From: Allosalinactinospora lopnorensis
Lineage (GTDB): Bacteria; Actinomycetota; Actinomycetes; Streptosporangiales; Streptosporangiaceae
NCBI RefSeq assembly: GCF_000981225.1
Contig: NZ_LAJC01000016.1
Span: 27,741 to 91,740, forward strand
DNA: 64,000 nt
Reading direction: 5' to 3'
Shown one piece after another: positions 18,296-25,791 of the stretch. Position numbers and translations under genes: made by a program. The first letter of the stretch is position 1. Each line of letters opens with the position of its first letter. A model generated the notes under the pieces. The model was not told where the DNA came from, did no database searches, and worked only from the letters and a program-made list of their open reading frames with translations.

Positions 18296-19846
18296 CTACC
18301 GGTCGGCCCGGATCAGATCGGCGACGCGTTCGCCGACCGCCAGAACGGTGACCATCGGGTTCGGCGAGGGCATGCTCGGGAACACAGAGGCGTCGGCCAC
18401 GCGCAGCCCGGTCAGGCCCCGCACCTTCAGTGTGGGGTCGACTACGGCCGCGGGGTCGTCGGCGGCGCCCATCTTGCAGGTCCCGGCCGGGTGGTACACG
18501 GTGTGCGCGGCACGCCGGCCGTACTCCGACAGCCCTTCGTCGGTGGTGATATCGGGACCGGGCGCGACCTCGCGCTTGATCCAGGATTTGAACGGTTCGG
18601 TGCCGGCGATCTCCCGGGCGATCCGCAGTCCGTCCACGATCGTCTGCGCGTCGTAGCCCTCGGGGTCGGTGAAGTAGCGGAAGTCCAACGCCGGCTTGGT
18701 GTCCGGGTCGGAGCCGGCCAGCCAGAGTTTGCCGCGCGAACGGGAGCGGGGGATGTTCGGTGTCATGCAGATCGCGTTCCGCGGGCCGGGCGAATCGTAG
18801 CCGAGCCGGGCGGTGTTGTCGTCGAACGGGACCTGGTAGATGTGGAACATCAGGTCAGGGCGCGGGTCGCCGTCATCGCGGCGGATGAACAGCCCCCCGT
18901 CGGAGTCCATCACGGATTTCTCCGGGACCGGCCGGCCGGTCTCCCACATGATGATCGACTCCGGGTGGTCGAGCAGATTCTCACCCACGCCCGGCAGGTC
19001 GTGCCGGACCTTGATCCCCACCCGGCGCAGGTCGTCCGCGGGGCCGACCCCGGACAGCATCAGCAGCCGCGGCGTGTCGACCGCGCCGGCGCTCAGGATG
19101 ACCTCCCGCGCGGCACGGACTGTGGTGCGCTCACCCGAAGGCCGCCGTACCTCGACGCCAACGGCGCGGTCGCCCTCGAAGACCAGCTTGTCGGCCCAGG
19201 TCTGCAGAAGCATCGTGAGGTTACGCCGCTGGTCCATGATCGGGTGCAGGTAGGCGACGGACGCCGAGGAGCGGTAGCCGGTGTAGGGATCGTAGGCGAT
19301 GGAGAGGAAACCGACGCCTTCGCTGAAGCCGCCGCCGTGGGAGGTCGCGGCGTTGAAGTCCTCGATCACCGGGACGCCGGTGGCCTTGGCCGACGCCGTG
19401 ATCCAGTCCTTGACGATCTCGTTGCGGTCCTGCTCGGCGACCGGGATGATGTTGCACTTGATCCGGTCGGCGTAGGACTGGACGGTGGCGTTGTCCCACC
19501 CTTCGGCTCCCGCGGCCACCCAGTCGTCGAGGTCCTGGGCGAACGGGCGGAAGCTGATCAGCGTGTTGTGCGATGAACAGCCGCCCAGCACCCGGGCCCG
19601 CGAGTGGCGGATGTAGGAGTTGCCGTTGGGCTGCTCCACGGTCGGGTAGTCGTAGTCGAGGTCACTACCGAGCAGGTCGAGCCAGTCGCGGAGCTTGAGG
19701 ACCCGCTCCAGCCCGACGTCTGAGGGACCTCCCTCGATCACGCACACGCTGGTGGCGGGATCCTCCGAGAGCCGGTTGGCGATCACCGAGCCGGCGGTGC
19801 CCCCACCGACGATCACGTAGTCGAAAGTGGAATCCGCTGAGGCCAC
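18296..19846 (-). CDS. betA: GMC oxidoreductase, probable choline dehydrogenase
   Basis: 516 residues from GTG 19846, which follows AAAGGAG at 7 bp; the frame is open to 19936. The FAD-binding start is FDYVIVGGGTAGSVIANRLS. The GMC signatures are ARVLGGCSSHNTL and the late HPAGTCKMG with PNPMVTVLAVGERVADLI, which hold the active-site His and Asn. It would oxidise choline to betaine aldehyde; the next gene upstream in the operon oxidises the aldehyde. The neighbours (betaine-binding protein, aldehyde dehydrogenase) support this over other alcohol substrates. It follows betB by 160 bp. Confidence 0.85.
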   Translation of the reverse strand: MASADSTFDYVIVGGGTAGSVIANRLSEDPATSVCVIEGGPSDVGLERVLKLRDWLDLLGSDLDYDYPTVEQPNGNSYIRHSRARVLGGCSSHNTLISFRPFAQDLDDWVAAGAEGWDNATVQSYADRIKCNIIPVAEQDRNEIVKDWITASAKATGVPVIEDFNAATSHGGGFSEGVGFLSIAYDPYTGYRSSASVAYLHPIMDQRRNLTMLLQTWADKLVFEGDRAVGVEVRRPSGERTTVRAAREVILSAGAVDTPRLLMLSGVGPADDLRRVGIKVRHDLPGVGENLLDHPESIIMWETGRPVPEKSVMDSDGGLFIRRDDGDPRPDLMFHIYQVPFDDNTARLGYDSPGPRNAICMTPNIPRSRSRGKLWLAGSDPDTKPALDFRYFTDPEGYDAQTIVDGLRIAREIAGTEPFKSWIKREVAPGPDITTDEGLSEYGRRAAHTVYHPAGTCKMGAADDPAAVVDPTLKVRGLTGLRVADASVFPSMPSPNPMVTVLAVGERVADLIRADR

Positions 19847-20008
19847 GTGCAGCTCCTTTCGAGCGAACACCCCCGGTCGCACCCGCACCGGGTAACCGGC
19901 CAGGGCCGGGGGAGAATGTGGCTGGACTGAGGACATGACGGTGGTCCGCCACGCGCGCGGCGGGGCGGAGCGGAAGCGCGGGCCGGTCGTCTCCCGCGCG
20001 CATCACCG

Positions 20009-21532
20009 TTACCCGAACCAGCGCTGCGGCTGAGGGTCGAGGTTGCGGTAGATGTGCTTCGCCTCCCGGTATTCGTCGAGCCCCGCCTGGCCGAGCTCGC
20101 GGCCGATCCCCGAGCGCTTGAAACCGCCCCATTCGGCGCCGGGGAAGTAGGGACCGTAGTCGTTGATCCAGACCGTGCCGTGCCGGAGGCCGGCGGCGAC
20201 CCGGTCGCCGCGTCCGGCGTCGCCGGTCCACACCCCGCCGGACAGCCCGTAGTCGGTGTTGTTGCCGAGTTCGATGGCCTCGGCCTCGGTGCGAAACCGC
20301 TCTACCGTCACGACCGGTCCGAACACCTCGGTCTGCACGATGTCCATCGTGCGGTCGCAGTCGACGAAGACCGTCGGGCGGAAGAAGTAGCCCTTGGCGA
20401 GCTCCGGGTCGTCGGGCCGGGATCCGCCGGCGATGATCCTGGCCCCCTCTTCGACGCCGCGCGCCACGGCCGCCTCGACCTTGGCGCGGTGCTCGGCGGA
20501 GACCAACGGGCCGCTCTGCACGCCTTCGGCCTGCCCGCAGCCGATCTTGATGGCCTCGGCGCGGCGGGCCAGCTCGGCTACGAACTCGTCGTGGATGTCC
20601 TCGTGCACGATGAGCCGCGCGCCGGCCGAGCAGACCTGCCCGGAGTGGAAGAACGCGGCGTTGAGCGCGTAGTCGACCGCGGTGTCGAGGTCGACGTCGG
20701 GGAAGATGATGTTGGGGTTCTTGCCGCCCAGCTCCAGGGCGACCTTCTTGACCGTCTCGGCCGCGCTCGCCATGATCCGCTTGCCGGTGGCCAGGCCGCC
20801 GGTGAAGGAGACGAGGTCCACGTCGGGACTCTCGACCATGGCGGCGCCCACCTCGGCTCCGGTGCCCAGGACGAGGTTCACGACGCCCTCCGGGACACCG
20901 GCCTCGATCGCGAGCTCCACGAGCTTGCAGGTGGTGACCGGGGTGACCTCGCTCGGTTTGATGACCATGGTGTTGCCGGCCGCGACCGCGGGAGCCACCT
21001 TCCAGGAGAGCTGCAGCAGCGGGTAGTTCCAGGGGGTGACCATCGCGCACACCCCCACCGGCTCGTAGACGACCCGGCTCAGGATGCCCTCGGGGGTGGA
21101 GACGACCTTGCCGGCCTCCTTGTCGGCCAGACCCGCGTAGTACCGGAACACCGCGGTGACGTCGTCGACGTCGATACGGCCCTCTTCGATGGTCTTGCCA
21201 GTGTCGAGGGACTCCATGACCGCGATCTCCTCGCGACCGCGCTGCAGGAAGTCGGCGATGCGATACAGGATCTCCCCACGCTCGTTCGCCGGGCGCAGCC
21301 GCCAGTCGCCGTCGTCGAACGCGCTGCGCGCCGCCGCGACCGCGGCTTCGACGTCGGCCGGGCCGGCTTCGCTCACAACGGTGAGGACGGAGGCGTCGTA
21401 GGGGTTGAGGACGTTGCGGACGCCGCCTTCGGCGGCGCCTCGCCAGGCGCCGGCTATATACAGGCTCGTGGCTTGGGTGGAGCCGGGCTCAGACAGGTAC
21501 TGCTTATTCGGGAGAGTTACGTAGGGTCGCAT
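20009..21532 (-). CDS. betB: Aldehyde dehydrogenase, probable betaine aldehyde dehydrogenase
   Basis: 507 residues from ATG 21532 (an upstream GTG at 21565 would lie inside a hairpin). NAD-dependent ALDH blocks are present: the cofactor region VTPWNYPLLQLSWKVAPAVA, the general base Glu in ALELGGKNPNIIF, the nucleophile Cys in FFHSGQVCSAGARL and the late FGPVVTVERF. It would turn betaine aldehyde into glycine betaine, the osmolyte. The leader contains a terminator-like hairpin about 20 bp before the start codon, so expression may be attenuated. The ribosome site is weak. Confidence 0.87.
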   Translation of the reverse strand: MRPYVTLPNKQYLSEPGSTQATSLYIAGAWRGAAEGGVRNVLNPYDASVLTVVSEAGPADVEAAVAAARSAFDDGDWRLRPANERGEILYRIADFLQRGREEIAVMESLDTGKTIEEGRIDVDDVTAVFRYYAGLADKEAGKVVSTPEGILSRVVYEPVGVCAMVTPWNYPLLQLSWKVAPAVAAGNTMVIKPSEVTPVTTCKLVELAIEAGVPEGVVNLVLGTGAEVGAAMVESPDVDLVSFTGGLATGKRIMASAAETVKKVALELGGKNPNIIFPDVDLDTAVDYALNAAFFHSGQVCSAGARLIVHEDIHDEFVAELARRAEAIKIGCGQAEGVQSGPLVSAEHRAKVEAAVARGVEEGARIIAGGSRPDDPELAKGYFFRPTVFVDCDRTMDIVQTEVFGPVVTVERFRTEAEAIELGNNTDYGLSGGVWTGDAGRGDRVAAGLRHGTVWINDYGPYFPGAEWGGFKRSGIGRELGQAGLDEYREAKHIYRNLDPQPQRWFG

Positions 21533-21706
21533 CACGAGACGGTCTTGCCCTGGAAAAAAGGCCACAAACAGGCCTTTTCGGTTCTTTACGCTTCCGATAT
21601 CATCCGCAAAATCCTATATGACCAGCAAAAACAGCCTATTCTCGGCCATGTGCCGGTGAAGCACATCACGCAACACCCGAACCGTCGATGACTTTCCGTG
21701 ATTATC
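21533..21706 (-). promoter_or_regulatory. betB leader with candidate antiterminator/terminator switch
   Basis: The DNA upstream of betB is visibly richer in A and T than its surroundings. Reading on the minus strand, GATAAT (21706-21701) can serve as -10, giving a leader of about 160 nt. It ends with AAAAGGCC-TGTTTGT-GGCC followed by T6. An upstream segment GGCTGTTTTT (21636-21627) can pair with AAAAGGCC of the terminator with one bulge, which would break it. No known riboswitch class is recognised. Confidence 0.45.
21554..21578 (-). terminator. Intrinsic terminator-like hairpin in the betB leader
   Basis: An 8-bp perfect stem (21571-21578 with 21556-21563) is followed by six T on the minus strand (21559-21554). 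No minus-strand gene lies upstream that it could serve, so attenuation of betB itself is the likely role. Confidence 0.6.
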
Positions 21707-21856
21707 GATCGGGTATGCGTCCACCGGACCCCGCAGCCCCCGCCCCGCACCCTCTTCGCGGGCCGGGGGCGCCCTGGCACGGGCGTTCTCCGGAGGCTCC
21801 GCGGATCCACGCCACACCCCGCTGGACAGGGAGCCCCCGCCGCGAGGTATGGTTGG

Positions 21857-21870
21857 TTAGGTATACCTAA
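21857..21870. promoter_or_regulatory. TTAGGTATACCTAA palindrome, possible iron-regulator-type box
   Basis: A perfect 14-bp palindrome about 170 bp before the aldolase gene. The TTAGG/CCTAA half sites are those of DtxR/IdeR boxes, but the usual 19-bp box has a longer centre, so identity is not certain. Confidence 0.4.
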
Positions 21871-22038
21871 ACTCGATGGACCGCAAGGCCGGGTCCGCGC
21901 CCAGTGCGGGCGTTCCAGGCAGGACCGGCTGCCGTTCCGGCCTCCCTCACGACCCCCACTGCTCGACGCCCCCGCCACGGACGCCGGAGGAACGGCCCGG
22001 ACTCCCGGCACCGCGCGTGCCCGGCCCATAGAGGAAAC

Positions 22039-22683
22039 ATGCTGTTAGAGCAAGAACGCAGAGACCTGTGCCTGACCGCCCGCAGACTCACCGATAGCGG
22101 CCTCGCCCATGGCGAGGGCGGGAGTGTCAGCATCCGCTCCGGCGATCTCCTCGCGATCACCCCGGCAGGCGCCACGCTCGACCTCGTCGAGCCGGCGGAC
22201 TGCCCCGTGCTATCGGTCGACGAGCGGGTGCTGGAGGGCCGCCGCGCGCCGGCCGCCGAGGCGACCCTGCACATGGCGGTGTACCGGAGCACCACCGCCC
22301 GAGCCGTGGTGCACGCGCACGCCGAGAACGCCGCGGTCGTCTCCGCGACCCTGGCCGAGCTGCCGCCGATCCACTACACGGCCGCCCGGCTCGGCGGGGC
22401 GATCCCGGTGACCCGCTACGCCACCTACGGCACGGGAGACCTGTCCGACCAGGCCGTCAAGGCGCTCAAGGGCAAGTACGCCGCGCTGCTCGCCAACCAC
22501 GGTGGAGTCGCCACCGGCGACTGCCTGGATCAGGCGTTCGAGCACGCGCGCCTGCTGGAGTGGCTGTGCGGCATCTACATCCGCGCGAAGACCATCGGCG
22601 AGCCGCGGGTGCTCTCCGAGGAGGAACTCGCCGAGGCGCGGACCCGCGACACCTACGGCTGGGCCGGCCCCGACATCTGGTGA
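22039..22683 (+). CDS. Class II aldolase/adducin family protein
   Basis: 214 residues from ATG 22039, preceded by GAGGAAAC. The metal ligands are visible: HxH in VVHAHAENAAV and the third His in LANHGGVATG, with the usual acidic residue in PAAEATLHMAVY. The family includes L-fuculose-phosphate aldolase and ribulose-phosphate epimerases, all zinc enzymes on sugar phosphates. No sugar catabolic neighbours help to choose. The upstream palindrome at 21857 may control it. Confidence 0.85.
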   Translation: MLLEQERRDLCLTARRLTDSGLAHGEGGSVSIRSGDLLAITPAGATLDLVEPADCPVLSVDERVLEGRRAPAAEATLHMAVYRSTTARAVVHAHAENAAVVSATLAELPPIHYTAARLGGAIPVTRYATYGTGDLSDQAVKALKGKYAALLANHGGVATGDCLDQAFEHARLLEWLCGIYIRAKTIGEPRVLSEEELAEARTRDTYGWAGPDIW

Positions 22684-22771
22684 GGTGTTCCGGCCCGTTG
22701 TCCGGCGGCCCATACGGGAACAGACCGGGAGCGGCCCGGCCCGATCCAGCCCTGGGCCCCGGCGGGCGGGC

Positions 22772-23290
22772 CTATCCCGTTTCGGGGCCGACCGCCTCGT
22801 CCTCCTCGTCGTAGGACTCCTCGGAGCGCGTCCAGGCGAGGTAGGCCGCCGGAAGACCGGTGTGCACGAAGAGCAGCAGGAGCAGGAACGCGCCGGGCGT
22901 CACCTCGAACCCTCCCTCCCCGAGACCGCCTCCGGACACCAGCGCCAGACCGAGCACCGCCACCGGTAGCGTCCATGCGACCAGCCGGTGGGACACGTTG
23001 CGCATGCATCTGCTCGTTGAGCTCGCGTTCGTCCAATGAGCGCGGGCTCAGCTCGGTGAGCATCCCGCTGGCCAGGTTGAGCTGCGAGGTCAGGAACACG
23101 AACGGGACCAGCATCCCGAAGAGCAGGACGAAGGCGAGCGGCGCCGAGGTGAGGAACCCCGCTATCAGCAGCATTCCGACGGTCGCCTGCGCCGCTACCA
23201 GCGCCTCGCGGCGCCACGGGGGCCGCCAGCGGCGGAGCGCGCCCGTACGCCTCGCACGGTCGAGCGACCAGCACAGTATCCGGTCCTGAG
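22772..23290 (-). pseudogene. Broken gene for a membrane protein (4-bp duplication)
   Basis: Two frames make one protein. The first part has helices GMLLIAGFLTSAPLAFVLLF and a SLDERELNEQM block; the second continues RNVSHRLVAWTLPVAVLGLA with two further helices and an acidic tail to the stop at 22772. The join is at about 23003, where ATGCATGC is read in place of ATGC: a tandem 4-bp duplication. No good start codon is seen for the N-terminus after the crcB stop at 23324, so it may be damaged there too. The family is unknown to me; the DERE block resembles actinobacterial hypothetical membrane proteins. Confidence 0.6.
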
Positions 23291-23323
23291 GACCGGGTCG
23301 CCGGGCGGTGCCCGCCGGAGCGG

Positions 23324-23686
23324 CTAGACCTGGAGCGCCACCGCGGCCGTCGCTCCGATGACGGCGGCCCCCAGCCCCGCGGCGATCGACCCAGCGACGT
23401 TGGCGAGGGCGAGGAACCACGCCCCGCTCTCCAACAGCCGGAACGTCTCGTAGCCGAACGTGGAGTACGTGGACAGCGCACCAAGAAACCCGGTCACCAC
23501 CAGCGCGACCGCCCATTCGGGCAGCATCAGCGTGCTCACGAACCCGATCAGCAGGCAGGCCGTCATGTTGGCGGCGTAGGTTCCCCACGGGAACGCCGAA
23601 TCGTGCCTGGCCTGCACGAACTGGTTCATGGAGTAACGCAGGAGCGAACCGAGGGAGGCGCCGAGCGCGACCATGAGGACCGTCAT
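23324..23686 (-). CDS. crcB: Fluoride channel CrcB/Fluc, second copy
   Basis: 120 residues with four membrane helices. Family blocks are GASLGSLLRYSMNQ, WGTYAANMTACLLIGF (the Asn of the fluoride pore) and GFLGALSTYSTFGYE. GGAGGT precedes ATG 23686. Its start lies 4 bp after the stop of the first crcB. Fluc channels are dual-topology dimers; gene pairs like this make the two oppositely oriented subunits. It exports fluoride from the cytoplasm. Confidence 0.93.
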   Translation of the reverse strand: MTVLMVALGASLGSLLRYSMNQFVQARHDSAFPWGTYAANMTACLLIGFVSTLMLPEWAVALVVTGFLGALSTYSTFGYETFRLLESGAWFLALANVAGSIAAGLGAAVIGATAAVALQV

Positions 23687-23690
23687 CCCG

Positions 23691-24200
23691 CTACCTCCGG
23701 CCCGCGGCGATCCGCGCACGGAACGCCGCCTGAGTCGCTCGCACTCCGATCCACACCGCCAGGAGCGCGCCGACCGCCGTACCCGCCATGTAGACCAGCG
23801 CGAATCCCGCGGAGCCGGCGACCAGCAACTGCTGGGCCTCGTCGATGTGCACCTGTGCAACGTCGATATGCGTCGAGAACGTGGTGTAGCCGCCCAGGAC
23901 ACCGACCCCGAGGAAGGGGCGCAGCAGCCGCAGCCGCGGCACGACATCGCTGACCAGCACCATGAGAACGCCGATCAGGAAGCAGCCCGTTATGTTGGAG
24001 AGAAAGGTCGACCAGGCGAACACCCCGGGCTCGTGCGGTATCGCGAGATTGAGCCCGTGGCGGGCGAGGCCGCCGATAGCGCCTCCTAGAGCGACCGCCG
24101 ACCACACGGCCCATGGCGCCTCCCGGAGCCTCCAGCGACTACGCGGAGAGGACGCGCCGGGGCCGGGACCGACCGGCGGCGGCCCGGTTCCTTCCACCAT
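23691..24200 (-). CDS. crcB: Fluoride channel CrcB/Fluc, first copy
   Basis: 169 residues; a Pro-rich N-terminal extension of about 35 residues, then four helices with GGAIGGLARHGLNLAI, WSTFLSNITGCFLIGVL and GVGVLGGYTTFSTHID. It pairs with the next gene as a heterodimeric fluoride channel. Its ribosome site GGGAGC can pair with a GCTCCC about 90 nt upstream, so translation could be controlled by RNA folding. Confidence 0.93.
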   Translation of the reverse strand: MVEGTGPPPVGPGPGASSPRSRWRLREAPWAVWSAVALGGAIGGLARHGLNLAIPHEPGVFAWSTFLSNITGCFLIGVLMVLVSDVVPRLRLLRPFLGVGVLGGYTTFSTHIDVAQVHIDEAQQLLVAGSAGFALVYMAGTAVGALLAVWIGVRATQAAFRARIAAGRR

Positions 24201-24205
24201 GAAAG

Positions 24206-24302
24206 GCTCCCATCAGCTACGGGTGCGGCTGACAGGGACCGTTAGCGGCACACGCCGCGGTTTCCCGCCGGAAGCGAAATGGCGGGCCCCACCGCCGGGA
24301 GC
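24206..24302 (-). promoter_or_regulatory. Possible RBS-sequestering leader fold of crcB
   Basis: On the minus strand GCTCCC (24302-24297) can pair with the ribosome site GGGAGC (24211-24206), enclosing a GGCGGTGGGGCCCGCC element. This recalls but does not match the fluoride riboswitch layout. Confidence 0.25.
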
Positions 24303-24327
24303 GATGATAGCGGCCGCGCCGCCGCAC

Positions 24328-25095
24328 TCATCGGGCCACGTGGTCCATGAGCAGTTCGTTCACCCTGTCGGAGCGTTCGACGCCCACCAGGTGCGCCGCC
24401 CCGGTGATCACCTCGAACCTGGCTCCGGAGATAGCGTCGGCCAGCTGCCGACCGTAGCCGGGCGGCAGAAGAGGATCGTGCGCGGCGGACATGACCACCG
24501 TCGGCGCCCGCACCCGGGCCAGGGTGCCGCGCTGATCCTCCTCAGCGATCGCGTCGCAGCACCCAGCGTAACCGGCGCAGTCGGTTCCCTGGAACTCCTC
24601 GACCACGCGCTCCACGATGTCGGGGCGCTGCTCGGCCCACGCCGGTGTGAACCAGGAGCGCGTCACCTCCGACGACACCGCGGCCATTCCGCCCTCACGG
24701 ACCCGCGAAGCGATGTCGCGCCAGTGGTGGGCGGCGGGTGTGCGGGGCGCGCCGGCCAGGAGCGCCAGCCGGTTCACCCGGTCGGGGACCGTCGAGGCGA
24801 TCCACGTGGCCAGCATGCCCCCGAAACCGAAACCGAGAATGGAAAGCCGCTCTAAGCCCAGCTTGTTGAGCAGCGCAAGGACGTCCCCGACCAGCTCTTC
24901 GGTCGTGTAGGGGCCTTCGGGGGCCAGCGACGAGCCATGGCCGCGATGGTTGACGCGGAGGACCCGGCTCGTCCGGGTCAGTTCCGGCATCTGCGGTTCC
25001 CATATCGACCACCTCGTGCCGAACTCTGGAAGGAGCAGCACGGTCGGAGCGTTCCGAGGTCCGTCGAACCGGTGCTGCAGGGGTACCTCGGCCAT
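24328..25095 (-). CDS. Alpha/beta hydrolase-fold protein lacking the nucleophile serine
   Basis: 255 residues from ATG 25095, which follows AGGAGGT at 7 bp; the frame is open to 25380 but without coding look. The fold is that of enol-lactonase (PcaD)-like hydrolases: VLLLPEFGTRWSIW, VLRVNHRGHGSS, the acid in SAAHDPLLPP and the His in GAAHLVGVERS. The nucleophile elbow reads LGFGFGGML; the family has G-x-S-x-G-G, so the serine is replaced by glycine (codon GGT). It is therefore not a usual hydrolase: either a binding protein, a cofactor-free enzyme of another kind, or inactive. Confidence 0.8.
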   Translation of the reverse strand: MAEVPLQHRFDGPRNAPTVLLLPEFGTRWSIWEPQMPELTRTSRVLRVNHRGHGSSLAPEGPYTTEELVGDVLALLNKLGLERLSILGFGFGGMLATWIASTVPDRVNRLALLAGAPRTPAAHHWRDIASRVREGGMAAVSSEVTRSWFTPAWAEQRPDIVERVVEEFQGTDCAGYAGCCDAIAEEDQRGTLARVRAPTVVMSAAHDPLLPPGYGRQLADAISGARFEVITGAAHLVGVERSDRVNELLMDHVAR

Positions 25096-25491
25096 GTGCG
25101 CGACCTCCTGGGACAGCAGGTAAAAGCGTACCCGCATCTCCGCCCGGGACGGTGACGGTCCGGCTCCGGTCCGCACCGGCCGTCGGGAGCCGACCGATGC
25201 GCATCGTGGGGCGCCCTGCGGTCCTGCTCTGGGACGCGCTCGGAGTTCCACCCCCGCTCTGGACGGCCGGGGCCCGGCGGCCGCAGATGGCGGTGGGCGG
25301 GCCGCATTCGGCGAAACCTCTTCCGATGCCGCCGGGGGCCTCGCACCCAAGTCCGGCCAGCCACCGTTCGAGCAGGTCACCGCGCCGCCGATCGCCGATC
25401 AGCGGTGCAGCGAGGAGGCCGCCTCCCGACAGGACCGCGGTGATCGCGGAAAGGGCCCGACCGCGCCGCGAGCACCGCCCACATAGAAAAC

Positions 25492-25583
25492 GCGAGGGCC
25501 GCCTCCATGTCCCCCCTCAAAATCACGGAGGCGGCCCTCGCTTTGGGAACGGTCGCAGACTCCTCCCCCCTGGAGTCGCGACC
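25492..25583. ncRNA. Two strong tandem hairpins in a gene-free region, candidate ncRNA
   Basis: In the 700 bp between the hydrolase start (25095) and SURF1 (25792) no clear gene is seen. A perfect 15-bp stem (25492-25506 with 25527-25541) is followed after 9 bp by a second stem of 12 pairs with one bulge (25551-25563 with 25572-25583). On the minus strand the loop of the first hairpin holds GAGGGGGGAC-ATG and a 43-codon frame ending at 25377. Either a structured RNA, a terminator pair or a masked start. Confidence 0.35.
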
Positions 25584-25681
25584 TGCGAAAGCTCGCGAAG
25601 CGCGTTTACAGTGACTTCCCTCCCGCGCTGGTACATAGATTACCCACACCCTCCTCCAGCAACAACCCTCAGTCACAGAAA

Positions 25682-25696
25682 ATTACTTAAAGTAAT
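25682..25696. promoter_or_regulatory. ATTACTT-A-AAGTAAT palindrome upstream of SURF1 gene
   Basis: A perfect 7-bp inverted repeat around a central A, in an A/T-rich patch about 100 bp before the SURF1 start. It looks like a regulator binding site; the regulator is unknown. Confidence 0.4.
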
Positions 25697-25791
25697 CACC
25701 ATCCGTGTGTCTACTCCGAGCCAAGCCCACACGGGAAACGTCAATGGGGGACCAGCAAACCCTCCCCCCGCATCGGACATAGCCTGAGAGG

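Noticed and set aside
20054..21691. A 545-codon plus-strand ORF over betB
   Set aside because: Shadow frame of a clear aldehyde dehydrogenase gene.
24206..24302. Fluoride riboswitch upstream of crcB
   Set aside because: Only the first element resembles the consensus; spacing and the closing helix do not fit. Kept only as a weak RNA-fold idea.
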